Shown: in pieces, positions 20,701 through 32,700 of the stretch
Layout of the letters: each line of letters opens with the position of its first letter
Numbering within the stretch: position 1 is the stretch's first letter
Source of the DNA: Micromonospora halophytica
GTDB lineage: Bacteria; Actinomycetota; Actinomycetes; Mycobacteriales; Micromonosporaceae
Assembly (NCBI RefSeq): GCF_900090245.1
Contig: NZ_FMDN01000013.1
Span: forward strand, 1 to 64,000
Direction: 5' to 3'
DNA: 64,000 bases
Position numbers and translations under genes: made by a program
Notes under the pieces: generated by a model
Database searches by the model: none
Told to the model about the DNA's origin: nothing
Seen by the model: the letters and a program-made list of their open reading frames with translations, nothing else

Positions 20701-23700
20701 ACCGCCGCCAGCCCTACCATCACGGCGAAGCTCGCCGGCTGCAGCACGTCGACCCGGTCGAGGATCTCGGCGGCGGCCTCACCGCGCAGCACGTCCAGCA
20801 GGGACCAGTCGGTCCAGGGGGCCAGGGCGGCGGCGCACTCCGCGATCCGCTCGGCGAAGACCGGTGAGGTGTCCAACAGTTCGCGGCCCATGCCGACCCA
20901 CTGCCAGCCCTGGCCCGGGAACACCCACACGATCCGGCCCGGCACGTCCACGCTGCCGGCCACCAGGGTGGGGGAACTCTCACCCCGGGCCAACGCCCCC
21001 AGGCCGGTCAGCGCCTCGTCGTGGGAGCCCGCCACCACCACGGCCCGTCGGCCGAGCGTCGCCCGGCCGGACGACAGCGCACCGGCCACCGCGGCGAGTG
21101 GCACCTCACCGGATCCCTTGAGGAAGGAGACGAGCCGGCCGGCCTGCCCGGCCAGCGCACCGGCGCTGCCGGCTGTCACCACCAGGGGCAGCACACCGGA
21201 CGGTGGTACCTCCGCCTGGGCGGGCTGGTCCTGCGCTACGGGCGCTTCCTCCAGGATGACGTGCGCGTTCGTCCCGCTCGCCCCGAAGGAGGAGACGGCG
21301 GCCCGACGCGGACGGTCGCCGCGTGGCCAGTCGCGCGCCTCGGTCAGCACCCGGACCGCCCCGGCCGACCAGTCGACCTGGGTGGTGGGCGTCTCCACGT
21401 GCAGCGTCGCCGGCAGCGTCTCGTGTCGCAACGCCTGCACCATCTTGATCACACCGGCCACTCCCGCGGCTGCCTGGGTGTGCCCGATGTTGGACTTCAA
21501 CGAGCCCAGCCACAGCGGACGCTCGGGATCCCGGCCCTGCCCGTACGTGGCCAGCAGCGCCTGCGCCTCGATCGGATCGCCCAGGGCCGTACCGGTGCCG
21601 TGCCCCTCCACGACGTCCACGTCGCTCGGTGACAGGCCGGCACTCGCCAGCGCGCTGCGGATCACCCGCTGCTGCGACGGGCCGTTCGGCGCCGTCAGAC
21701 CGTTCGACGCACCGTCCTGGTTCACCGCACTGCCTCGCAGCACCGCCAGGACGGGGTGCCCCCGCTCCCGCGCCACGGACAACCGCTCCATCAGCACCAC
21801 ACCGACGCCTTCGGACCAACCCGTGCCGTCGGCGCCCTCCGCGTAGGCCTTGCAGCGGCCGTCGGCGGACAGGCCCCGCTGCCGGGAGAACTCCAGGAAC
21901 GCGTCCGGGCTGGCCATCACGGTCGCACCACCGGCCAGCGCCATCGAACACTCGCCCTGCCGCAACGCCTGGGCGGCGAGGTGCATCGCCACCAGCGAGG
22001 ACGAGCACGCGGTGTCCAGGGTGACCGCCGGGCCCTCGAAGCCGAACACGTAGGACACCCGACCGGACGCCACGCTCGACGCCGCGCCGGTCATCAGGTA
22101 GCCGTGGACGTCGTCGGGCACCTTGTGCAACCGGCTGACGTAGTCGTGGTGGACGATGCCGGTGAAGACACCGACGTCACTGCCCTTGAGCGACGACGGG
22201 TCGATGCCGGCCCGCTCCAGCGCCTCCCAGGACGTCTCCAGCAACAACCGCTGCTGGGGGTCCATGGCCAGCGCCTCGCGCGGCGAGATCCCGAACAGCC
22301 CGCCGTCGAACTGTGCGGCGTCGTACAGGAACCCGCCCGAGCGGGTGTAGCTCGTGCCCGGGTTGGCCGGGTCGGGGTGGTACAGCCCGTCGAGATCCCA
22401 GCCCCGGTCGACCGGGAAGCCGCCGATCGCGTCCCGCCGCTCCAGCACCAGCTGCCACAGTTCCTCGGGAGTGTCCGCGCCGCCGGGCAGCCGGGTGCTC
22501 ATCGCGACGATCGCGATCGGTTCGTCGGAAAGCGGGGGCCGGGTCGTCGCAGCGGGCAGCTCCCGGCGCTCACCGAGCAGCTCGTCGCGCAGGTGGGCGG
22601 CGAGGACGGCCGGCGTCGGGTAGTCGAAGACCAGGGTGCTGGGCAGGCTCAGGCCGGTGAAGTCCTGGAGTCGGTTGCGGAGTCGGACCGCGCTCAGCGA
22701 GTCGAATCCGAGGCTCTTGAAGGCCTGCTCCCCGTCGATCGTGTCCGACTCGCGATGACCGAGGACGGCCGCGGTGCTCTCCTTGACCAGATCCGTCACG
22801 ATCCGGAGCTGCTCGGCGATGGCCTGTCCCGCCAACCGGCCCAGGATCGCGTCGCCCGCCGCTTCGCCCCGAGGTACCAGCCGGCGGGTGAGCGGTGCCG
22901 GCTGCGCCTCGGTCGCGGGCTCCGCCGGCTCGGCCGCGGCACCGTCGAGGGTCAGCGGGCCGATGACCGCGACGGGTTCCCCCGAGCTGTCCGCGAGCTC
23001 CAGCAGGTGACGGCCGTCCTGCGTCGGGGTCGTCCGCAGCCGCAGTGCGGTGGCACCTTCCGCGTACACCGCCACGGCGGCGCAGGTGGACAGGTCCCTG
23101 TGGTCGTCGCCGGCCAGCGTGCGCAGGGCGGCGTCGACGAGCAGCGGGTGCAGGGTGAAGGCGGCAGCCTGGTCGGCCAGGTCGTCCGGGAGGGTGATCT
23201 CGGATCCGGACCGGTCCCGCAGGTCGAAGGTCGGCTGCGGCATGCCGGGCACCAGCACGGCGCGGGCGTGGCGGGTCCACGCTCCGCGTTCCACGCCGTC
23301 GCGCCTGCCGTGGACGGCGACTGCGCGCCGTCCGTCCGGACCAGCCGCGTCCACGGTCACCCGCACCTGGGTACGTCCGTGCTGCGCGATCGTGAGCGGC
23401 GTCTCGACGACGAAGTCTTCGAGGCTGCCACAGCCGACCTCGTCGCCTGCGGTGACGAGCAGTTCGAGAAGTACGGCGGCCGGAACCCGGGGGGCGCCGC
23501 CGGGGGGCAGGCCCGGGCTCTCCGGCGACAGGCGGCCGGTGAGCACGAGGCTGCCGGTGCCCGGCACCTCGATCACGGTGCCGAGCAGCGGGTGCCGGGC
23601 GTCGGTGGCACCGAGCGCCTCCGCGCCACCCGTGGCGGTGTCGTCGGGCCCGGCCCAGTACCGCTGATGCTGGAACGCGTAGGTGGGCAGTTCAGTGCCG

Positions 23701-26700
23701 GTCACGGCGGTCCGGCGACCGAGCAGGCCCGTCCAGTCGACGGCCACCCCACGCACGTGCAGTACCGCGACCGCGGTGATGATGTCGATGCTCTCCGCGC
23801 CGTCCTTGCGCAGGGCGGCGATGCAACTCTGCTCCGGCGCGCCGAGCGTGGTGAGCGCCATCGCGGCGAGCGACCCACCCGGGCCCAGCTCCAGGAAGGT
23901 CGTCGCGCCGCGCTCGCTCAGCGAGGTGACGGCGGCGCTGAACAGGACCGCGTTGCGTGCCTGGTCGACCCAGTAGTCGGGGGTGCCGAGCTGTCCGTCC
24001 GAGGCGAGTTCACCGGTCGACGTGGAGACGATGGGAATGCTTCCCGGCCGGAACGACAGACCGGCCACGACGGCGCGGAACTCGTCGAGCATGGGCGCCA
24101 TCAGCGGTGAGTGGAAGGCGTGGCTGACCGGCAGTCGCCGCGTCCTGCGGCCACGGCCCGCCAGTTCGCCCGCGACGGCGAGCACGGCGTGCTCGTCACC
24201 CGAGATCACCACCGAGTCGGGGCCGTTCACCGCCGCGACGCAGGCCACACCGTGCGCCTGGGCGAGCAGGGGCGCGACGTCGGCCTCGGTCGCCTCGACG
24301 GCGACCATCGCGCCGCCGGCCGGCAGGTCCTGCATCAGCCGACCCCGCGCGGCGACCAGCTTGGCCGCCTCCCGCAGGTCGAGGACACCGGCCACATGAG
24401 CGGCGGTGATCTCCCCTACCGAGTGGCCGGCGAGGAGGTCGGGTCGCACCCCCCAGGATTCGATGAGCCGGAACAGCGCGGTTTCCAGGGCGAACAGGGC
24501 GCCCTGTGTGTACATGGTCTGGTTGAGCAGTTCGCCGTCGGACGCGAACACCACGTCGCGCAGCGGCCGCGCCGCGTGCTCGCCCAGGTGCTGGTCCACG
24601 GCGTCGCACGCGGCGTCGAACGCGTCGCGGAAGACCGGGAACGTCTCGGCGAGTTCGCGTCCCATGCCCGCCCATTGGCTGCCCTGACCGGTGAAGAGGA
24701 TGGCCAGTTTGCCCGTGACCGGGGTGCCGGACACGACCATGGGACCCGTCTCCCCGCGCTCGACGGCGCCGAGGCCGGCACAGGCCGCGCGCCGGTCGGG
24801 CGCGAGGACCACCGCGCGGTGATCGAGTTGGGCGCGCGTGGTGGCGAGGGCGTGGGCGGTCCCGGTGAGCGGCATGTCGTGCCGCTCGTCGAGGAACCGG
24901 GCGAGCCGGCCCGCCTGGCCACGCAGCCCGACGGGCGTCCGCGCGGACACCAGGACCGGTGTCGGGAAGCCGGTCGGCTCCGGCTCCGGCTGCGGGGCGG
25001 TGGCCACCGGCAGGTCGGGGGCCGCTTCGAGGACGACGTGGGCGTTGGTGCCACCGATGCCGAAGGAGGACACCGCGGCGCGGCGGGGCTGGTCGGTCTG
25101 CGGCCAGTCGCACGCCTCGGTGAGCAGTTCCACCGCTCCCGACGACCAGTCCACCTTGGTCGACGGTCGATCCACGTGCAGCGTCCTGGGCAGGAGCCCG
25201 TGCCGCATGGACATGACCATCTTGATGACGCCCGCGACGCCCGCTGCCGCCTGGGTGTGCCCGATGTTCGACTTCACCGACCCGAGCCGGAGCGGCCGGC
25301 CGGCGGGCCGGTCCTGGCCGTAGGTCGCGAGCAGCGCCTGCGCCTCGATCGGGTCGCCGAGCGTGGTACCCGTTCCGTGCGCCTCGACGACGTCCACGTC
25401 CGAGGTGCGCAGGCCGGCGTCGGCCAGCGCCTTGCGGATCACCCGCTGCTGCGACGGTCCGTTCGGTGCCGTCAGACCGTTCGACGCGCCGTCGGAGTTC
25501 ACCGCCGATCCACGGACCACGGCCAGCACCTGGTGGCCCCGGCGGCGGGCCTCCGACAGCCGCTCCACCAGCAGCAGTCCCACACCCTCGGACCAGCCGG
25601 TGCCGTCCGCGCCGTCCGCGAACGCCTTGCAGCGGCCGTCGGGCGCCAGACCCCCCTGCCGGGAGAACTCCACGAACGTCTCGAGGGTGCCCATCACCAT
25701 CACGCCCCCGGCCAGGGCCATGGTGCACTCGCCGCGGCGCAGTGCCTGCGCCGCCAGGTGCAGCGCCACCAGCGAGGAGGAGCAGGCGGTGTCGACCGTG
25801 ATGGCGGGGCCTTCGAAGCCGTAGTGGTAGGCGACGCGACCGGAGACGACGCTGCCTGAGCTTCCGGTGAGGCGGAAGCCCTCGATGCCGGACGCGCGGT
25901 GCGTCATCGTGCTGTAGTCGTGGCTGTTGACGCCGACGAAGACGCCGATGTCCTGCCCGGCCAGGGTGGTCGGGTCGATCGCGGCCCGTTCGAACGTCTC
26001 CCACGACGTCTCCAGCAGCAGCCGCTGCTGAGGATCCATCGCCAACGCCTCCACCGGGGAGATGCCGAAGAAGGCGGCGTCGAAGCCGGCGGCGTCGTCG
26101 AGGAAGGCGCCGTGGCGCACGTAGGTGGTGCCCTCGTGGTCGGGGTCCTCGTGGTAGAGCCCATCGACGTCCCAACCGCGGTCGCGGGGGAACTCGGTGA
26201 CGGCGTCGACCCCGTCGGCCACCACCCGCCACAGGTCCTCCGGGCTCCGCACGCCGGCAGGGAAGCGGCAGGCCATCGCCACGATCGCGATCGGCTCGTC
26301 GGTCGGCGTGGCGGGGACGCCGAGCTCGGCCGGGCGAGCCGGCTTCCCACCGAGAAGCGTGGCGTGCAGGTGCTCGGCGAGCGCCGTTGGTTTCGGGTAG
26401 TCGAAGACCATGGCCGGGGAGAGGGTGAGCCCGGTCGTGGCGGCCAGCCGGTTGCGCAGTTCCACCGCGGTCAACGAGTCGAATCCGGCGTCCTTGAAGG
26501 TCCGGTCCGGGTGGACGGCGTCGGCGTCGGCGTGTCCGAGCACCTCGGCGGCGTGCCTGCGTACCAGGTCGAGCAGGATCTCGGTCCGCTCGGGTCCGGC
26601 GAGACCGGTGAGGCGCTTGGCGAGCGGTACGGGACCGGAGGTGGCTCGGGCCGTCGGTCGCGGTGCCGGGGCCAGACCCCTGAGCAGCGGAGCGACCGGA

Positions 26701-29700
26701 TCACCGCCCGCCGCGGCCCGGCGCAGGGCGGACACGTCGAGCTTCGCCGCCACCAACGAGCCGGCCGCGCCGAGGGCGGCGTCCAGGATCGCCATCCCCT
26801 CGGCGGCGGAGAGGCCGCTCATGCCGAGGCGCCTGTTGCGGTGCAGGTCCGCGGTTCCCAGGTGCCGGGTCATGGCGCTGACCGGCGTCCAGTAGCCCCA
26901 GGCGAGGGAGACGGCGGGAAGGCCGAGGCGGTGACGCTGTCGCGCGATCGCGTCGAGACAGGCGTTGGCCGCGGCGTAGTTGGCCTGCCCGGGGTTGCCC
27001 AGCACCCCTGCCGCGGAGGAGAAGAGCACGAACGCCGCGAGGTCCAGGTCCCGGGTGAGCTCGTGCAGGTGTCGCGCCGCGTCCAGCTTCGGCCGCAACA
27101 CGGTGTCGACGCGTTCCGGGCTGAGTTCCGTGAGCACCCCGTCGTCGAGGAGACCCGCGGTGTGCACCACGGCGGTGAGGGGGTGCTCGGCCGGAATGGC
27201 GTCCAGGACGGCCTCGAGTTGGGCCCGGTCCGCCGTGTCGCAGGCGGCGATCGTGACCAACGCCCCCAGCGCGGTCAGCTCCTGGTGCAGGTCCGGTGCC
27301 TGGCCACGGCGGCTGACCAGGACCAGGTGCCGGACGCCGTGCGCGGTGACGAGATGCCGTGCCGTGGTGGCGCCGAGTGTTCCCGTACCGCCGGTGATCA
27401 GCACGGTGCCGTCCGGGTCGAGCGGACGGCGCTCCCCCGGGAGGTCGGGTGAGACGCGGGCCAGTCGCGGCACCTCCGCGACCCCGTCGCGGACCCTCAG
27501 CTGCGGCTCGCCGCTGAGCAGCACAGCCGGCAGTACGGATCGGGACGCGTCGTCGAGGTCGGCCAGGACGATCCGGCCCGGGTGCTCCGACTGCGCCGAG
27601 CGCACCAGGCCCCACACCGCGGCCGCGTCGGGTTCGGCGCAGTCCCCGGTGACGACGGCCAGCCGGGTGTTCGCCAGGGCGGGTTCCGCGAGCCATGCCT
27701 GGAGCAGCGCCAACGCCGCGTGGACCGCTGCGCGGGGATCTCCACCGATCGCCTCGTACCGCAGGACCTCGGGGGCCGCCGCGGCCGCCGCGGCGACGTC
27801 CTCGCCGGTCGCGACGGACACGATGTCGACGGCACGGTCCACGACCGGGAGCGGCTGTTCGATCCAGTCGACGCGGAACAGGACGTCGTGCGGCAGCGCA
27901 CCGCCTGCCTGCTCGGCGGACATGGGGGTGCCGAGGACCGCGTCGACGGTCAGGACCGGCTGTCCCGTGGCGTCGGTCAGCGTCAGGCCGGTCCCTCGCG
28001 GCGACGTCACGCCCGGCCGTACGTGCACCGCGGTGGCGCCGGAGGCCAGCAGGGTCACCCCGGTCCAGACGGACGGGAGCGTACCGTCGGCGATGACGGT
28101 GCGGACCGCGGCGTCGAGCAGGGCGGGGTGCATCCCGTAGCGTCCGGCGTCACGAGCAGCGGCGCCGTCCAGACCGACCTCGGTGGCGGGCCCGAGTTCC
28201 GGACGGTTCGTCCGGGATGCGGCGAGGGCCAGCGTGCCGTGCGCGTGGCGGGTCCACGCTGCGTCCACCGCGGCTTCCGCGGCACGGGACCAGATCTCCA
28301 CGGACCGCCGCCGCGTCTCGTCCGGCTCGCCGACGACGGCCTGGATGTCACGGCCGCCGCGCGTCGGCAGCACCACGGGTGCGTCGACGGTCAGTTCGTC
28401 GAGGACAGGGGTGGCGGCCAGGTCACCGAGCCGGACCGTCAGCTCCACCAGGGCCGCGTTCGGGACCAGGACGGTGTCCGCCACGAGGTGGTCGGCGAGC
28501 CAGGGGTACGACCGCAGCGACCACCGCGAGGTGGCGGTGAACCCGGCCGAGTTCGGCGAGCCGACGACCGCGCCCAGCAGCGGGTGGTCGGCCGGCACCT
28601 GTCCCAGCGACGTCGCGTCGGTCGCGGACTCGGTCGGCTGCAGCCAGTAGTGCTGGTGGTCGAAGGCGTAGGTCGGCAGGTCCACCCAGCCGGCCGGGGG
28701 CGGACACGTCCGGGTCCAGTCGACGGGCACGCCCCGTACGAAGAGCTCGGCCATCGAGGTCAGCAGCCGCCGCAGACCGCCGTCGTCACGCCGCAACGTC
28801 CCGGTCACCACGGCGTCGGTGTCTGCCACGATCTCGCTGATCGGCTGGACGAGCACCGGATGTGCGCTGACCTCGAGGAAGACGCGGTACCCCTGGTCGA
28901 GCAGGTCGGCGACGGCGGGGCCGAACCGCACCTGGTTGCGCAGGTTCCGGTACCAGTAGCCACCGTCGACCACTCCGGCGTCCTGGATCCACCCGCCGAT
29001 GGCGGAGGAGTAGAAGGGCACCGTCGGCGCCTGCGCGTCGACACCGGCCAGCGACTCGGCGAGCAGGTCCCGGATGTCCTCGACGTGCCGGGTGTGCGAG
29101 GCGTAGTCCACCGCCACCCGCCGCACCCGGACACCGCGGTCCTGCAACGCTTCGAGCGCCTCGGTCAACGCCGTGGCCTCGCCGGCGACCACCACCGACG
29201 ACGGCCCGTTGACCGCGGCGATCTCCACCCGGTCCGCCCAGGGCGCCAGCTGCGTCGCCGCGTCCTCCTCGGGCAACGCCACGGACGCCATGCCACCGCG
29301 ACCGGACAACGTCGAGGCGATGGCGCGGCTCCGCAACGCCACCACCCGAGCCGCGTCCTCCAGCGACAACGCCCCCGCCACACAGGCGGCCGCGATCTCA
29401 CCCTGCGAGTGGCCGACCACCGCGTCGGGTCGTACGCCCACCGACGTCCAGACTGCCGCGAGCCCCACCATGACCGCGAACGTCGCCGGCTGCAGCACGT
29501 CGACCCGGTCCAGCAACTCCGGCTCGGCATCGCCACGCAGCACGTCCACCAGGGACCAGTCGACCCACGGCTCGAGCGCCGCGGCGCACCGCGTCACCTG
29601 CTCGGCGAAGACCGGGGACGACTCGATCAGCTCCCGGCCCATACCGACCCACTGTGTCCCCTGCCCGGGGAACACCCACACGATCCTCTCCGCGCCGCCG

Positions 29701-32700
29701 ACCCGGCCGGTCACCACACCTGCCGCGTGCTCACCACGCGCCAGGGCACTCAGGCCGGTCGTCGCCTCCCCGGCGGAACCAGCGACCACGACGGCCCGCT
29801 CGTCCCACATCGCCCGGCGCGACGCCAGCGCTCCGGCCACGCCCGCCGGCAGCCCGGACCGCTCGACGAACTCGGCCAGCCGACCCGCCTGACCGGCCAA
29901 CGCCGCCGCGCTGCGCGCCGACACCACCAACGGCACCACACCCGGGTGCGGCGCCTCGTCGACAGCCGGTTCCTCGGGTGCCTCCTCCACGATCACGTGC
30001 GCATTGGTCCCGCTGACTCCGAACGACGACACACCGGCCCGGCGCGGACGACCGTTGCGGTGCCAGTCCCGCGCCTCGGTCAACAGCTCCACCGCGCCCG
30101 CGGACCAGTCGACCTCGCCGGTGGGCACGTCGACGTGCAGCGTCGCCGGCAGGATTCCGTGCCGCAACGCCTGCACCATCTTGATCAGACCGGCGACACC
30201 CGCGGCCGCCTGCGCGTGTCCGATGTTCGACTTCAGCGATCCCAACCACAACGGCTGCTCCGCGGGGCGGCCCTGACCGTAGGTCGCCAGCAACGCCTGC
30301 GCCTCGATCGGATCGCCGAGGACGGTCCCCGTGCCGTGCCCCTCCACGACGTCGACGTCGGACGGCGAGAGTCCCGCGGCGGCGAGTGCCCGACGGATGA
30401 CCCGCTGCTGCGCCAGACCGTTCGGCGCGGTCAGGCCGTTCGACGCGCCGTCCTGGTTGACCGCACTGCCCCGCAACACGGCCAGGATCCGATGCCCGCG
30501 CTCCCGGGCCACCGACAGCCGTTCCAGTACGACCACACCCGCGCCCTCGGCCCAGCCGGTGCCGTCTGCGGAGGCGGCGAACGCCTTGCAGCGCCCGTCG
30601 GGGGCGAGGGCCCGCTGCCGGGAGAACTCCACGAAGGTCGCGGGCGTGGCCATCACCGTCGCCCCGCCGGCCAGCGCGAGGGAGCACTCGCCCTGCCGCA
30701 GCGCCTGCACGGCGAGGTGCACCGCCACCAACGAGGACGAGCAGGCCGTGTCCACGGTGACCGCCGGCCCCTCGAAGCCGAAGACGTAGGACACCCGCCC
30801 CGACGCCACGCTGGCGGCCGATCCGGTGGCGGTAAAACCTTCCAGCTCCGGCGCCTCGACGCCGACTCCGTAGCCGTGGCCAAAGACGCCGGCGAACACA
30901 CCGACGTCGTCACCCCGCAACGACGTGGCGTCGATGCCCGCCTGCTCCAACGCCTCCCACGAGGTTTCCAGCAGGAGTCGCTGCTGCGGATCCATCGCCA
31001 GGGCCTCGCGCGGGGAGATCCCGAAGAACCCCGCGTCGAAGAGGCCGGCCTCGTGCAGGAAGCCACCCTGATTCGTGTACGAGGTGCCCGCGCGGTCGGG
31101 ATCGGGATCGAAGAGACGGTCGAGGTCCCAGCCTCGGTCGCCGGGGAACTCGGAGACGGCGTCGCCTCCGGCGGCCACCAGGTTCCACAGCTCCTCCGGC
31201 CCGGTCACCCCGCCGGGCAGCCGGCAGGCCATGCCGACGACGGCGATCGGTTCGTCGGGGTCGGCCACCGCTGCCGGCTCGACGGCCGCCCGGGTGACTC
31301 CGAGGATCTCGGCCCGCAGGTGGCCCGCGAGCGCCAGCGGAGTGGGGTGGTCGAAGATGACGCTGGTCGGCAGCCGCAGCCCGGTGCTCGCCATCAGGCG
31401 GTCACGCAGCTCGACGATGACCGCCGAGGTGAAACCCAGGTCGCGGAAGGCCCGGTCGACCGGGATCGAGTCGGGACCGGGCCGGCGTAGCACCACCGCA
31501 GCCTGCGTCCGGACCAGGTCGCCCAGGAGTGACCGCTGTGCGCGTTCGTCCAGCCCGGAGAGCCGATCCCTCAGGGCCGCGGTGACGGCGGCGTCCGGCT
31601 CGCCCACGTCGACCAGCGCGTCGTGACGGTCGGTCGCCGCGTACACCAACCGGCCGGGCTGCTCGGGGAGCAGACGCCGCTGGATCTTGCCGGACGCGGT
31701 CCGGGGGATGCTCGCGACCTCGTGGACCTGCTCCGGCACCTTGTAGGCGGAGAGCTGCTCGCGGCACCGGGTCAGCAGGGCCTGGACGTCGAACCCCTCG
31801 GGACCGGGGATCACGTACGCGACCGGCACCTCGCCGAGCGTCTCGTGCGGCACACCGGCCACCGCCACGTCGGCGACCCCCGGGACGGTCCGCAGCACCG
31901 CCTCCACCTCCGTGGGGTGGATGTTCTCCCCACCGCGGATCACCAGCTCCTTGATCCGGCCGCAGATGGTGAAGTAGCCGGCGTCGTCCCGCCGGGCCAG
32001 GTCGCCCGTGCGGAACCAGCCGTCGCGCATCGCCTCGGCGGTCGCCTCCGGGCTGTTGTGGTAGCCGACCATGACGTTCGGCCCCTTGACCCACACCTCC
32101 CCCTCGGCGCCGACGGGACGGTCGGTTCCGTCTGTGGGGTCGACGATGCGGACCTCGACACCCGGCACGGGCAGGCCGCAGGACCCGTCGACCCGCGGGC
32201 CGTCCGGCGGGTTGATGGTGATGGCGCCGCACGTCTCGGTGCTGCCGTACGCGTCGACCAGCGGGACCCCGAAGGTCTCCTCGAACTCCCGGCGCAGCGC
32301 GGCGCCGAGGACCGCTCCGCCGGCCAGCCCGATCCGCAGGCCGGGTGCGGAGAGTCCGTGCTGCCTGGCGGCCCGCACCAGGTGCTGGTACGTCGTGGGC
32401 ACCCCGGCCAGGAAGGTCGGCTGCTCCTCGTGCAACGCCCGGATCACGTCCTGCGGGGAACTCCCGTCCATGATCCGGGCAGTGGCACCGACCACGGTGA
32501 CGGAGAGGACACAGGCGATGTGCGAGAGGCTGTGGAACAGCGGTAGCGGCCAGAGAACCCGGTCCTGGTCGGTCAGGCCGGGAATGGGCACGTAGCACGA
32601 GGCGACGGACCAGAGACAGTTGCGCTGCGTCGAGAGGACGCCCTTGGGCCGGCCGGTCGTCCCCGACGTGTAGAACATCCAGGCCACCTCGTCGAGACCG

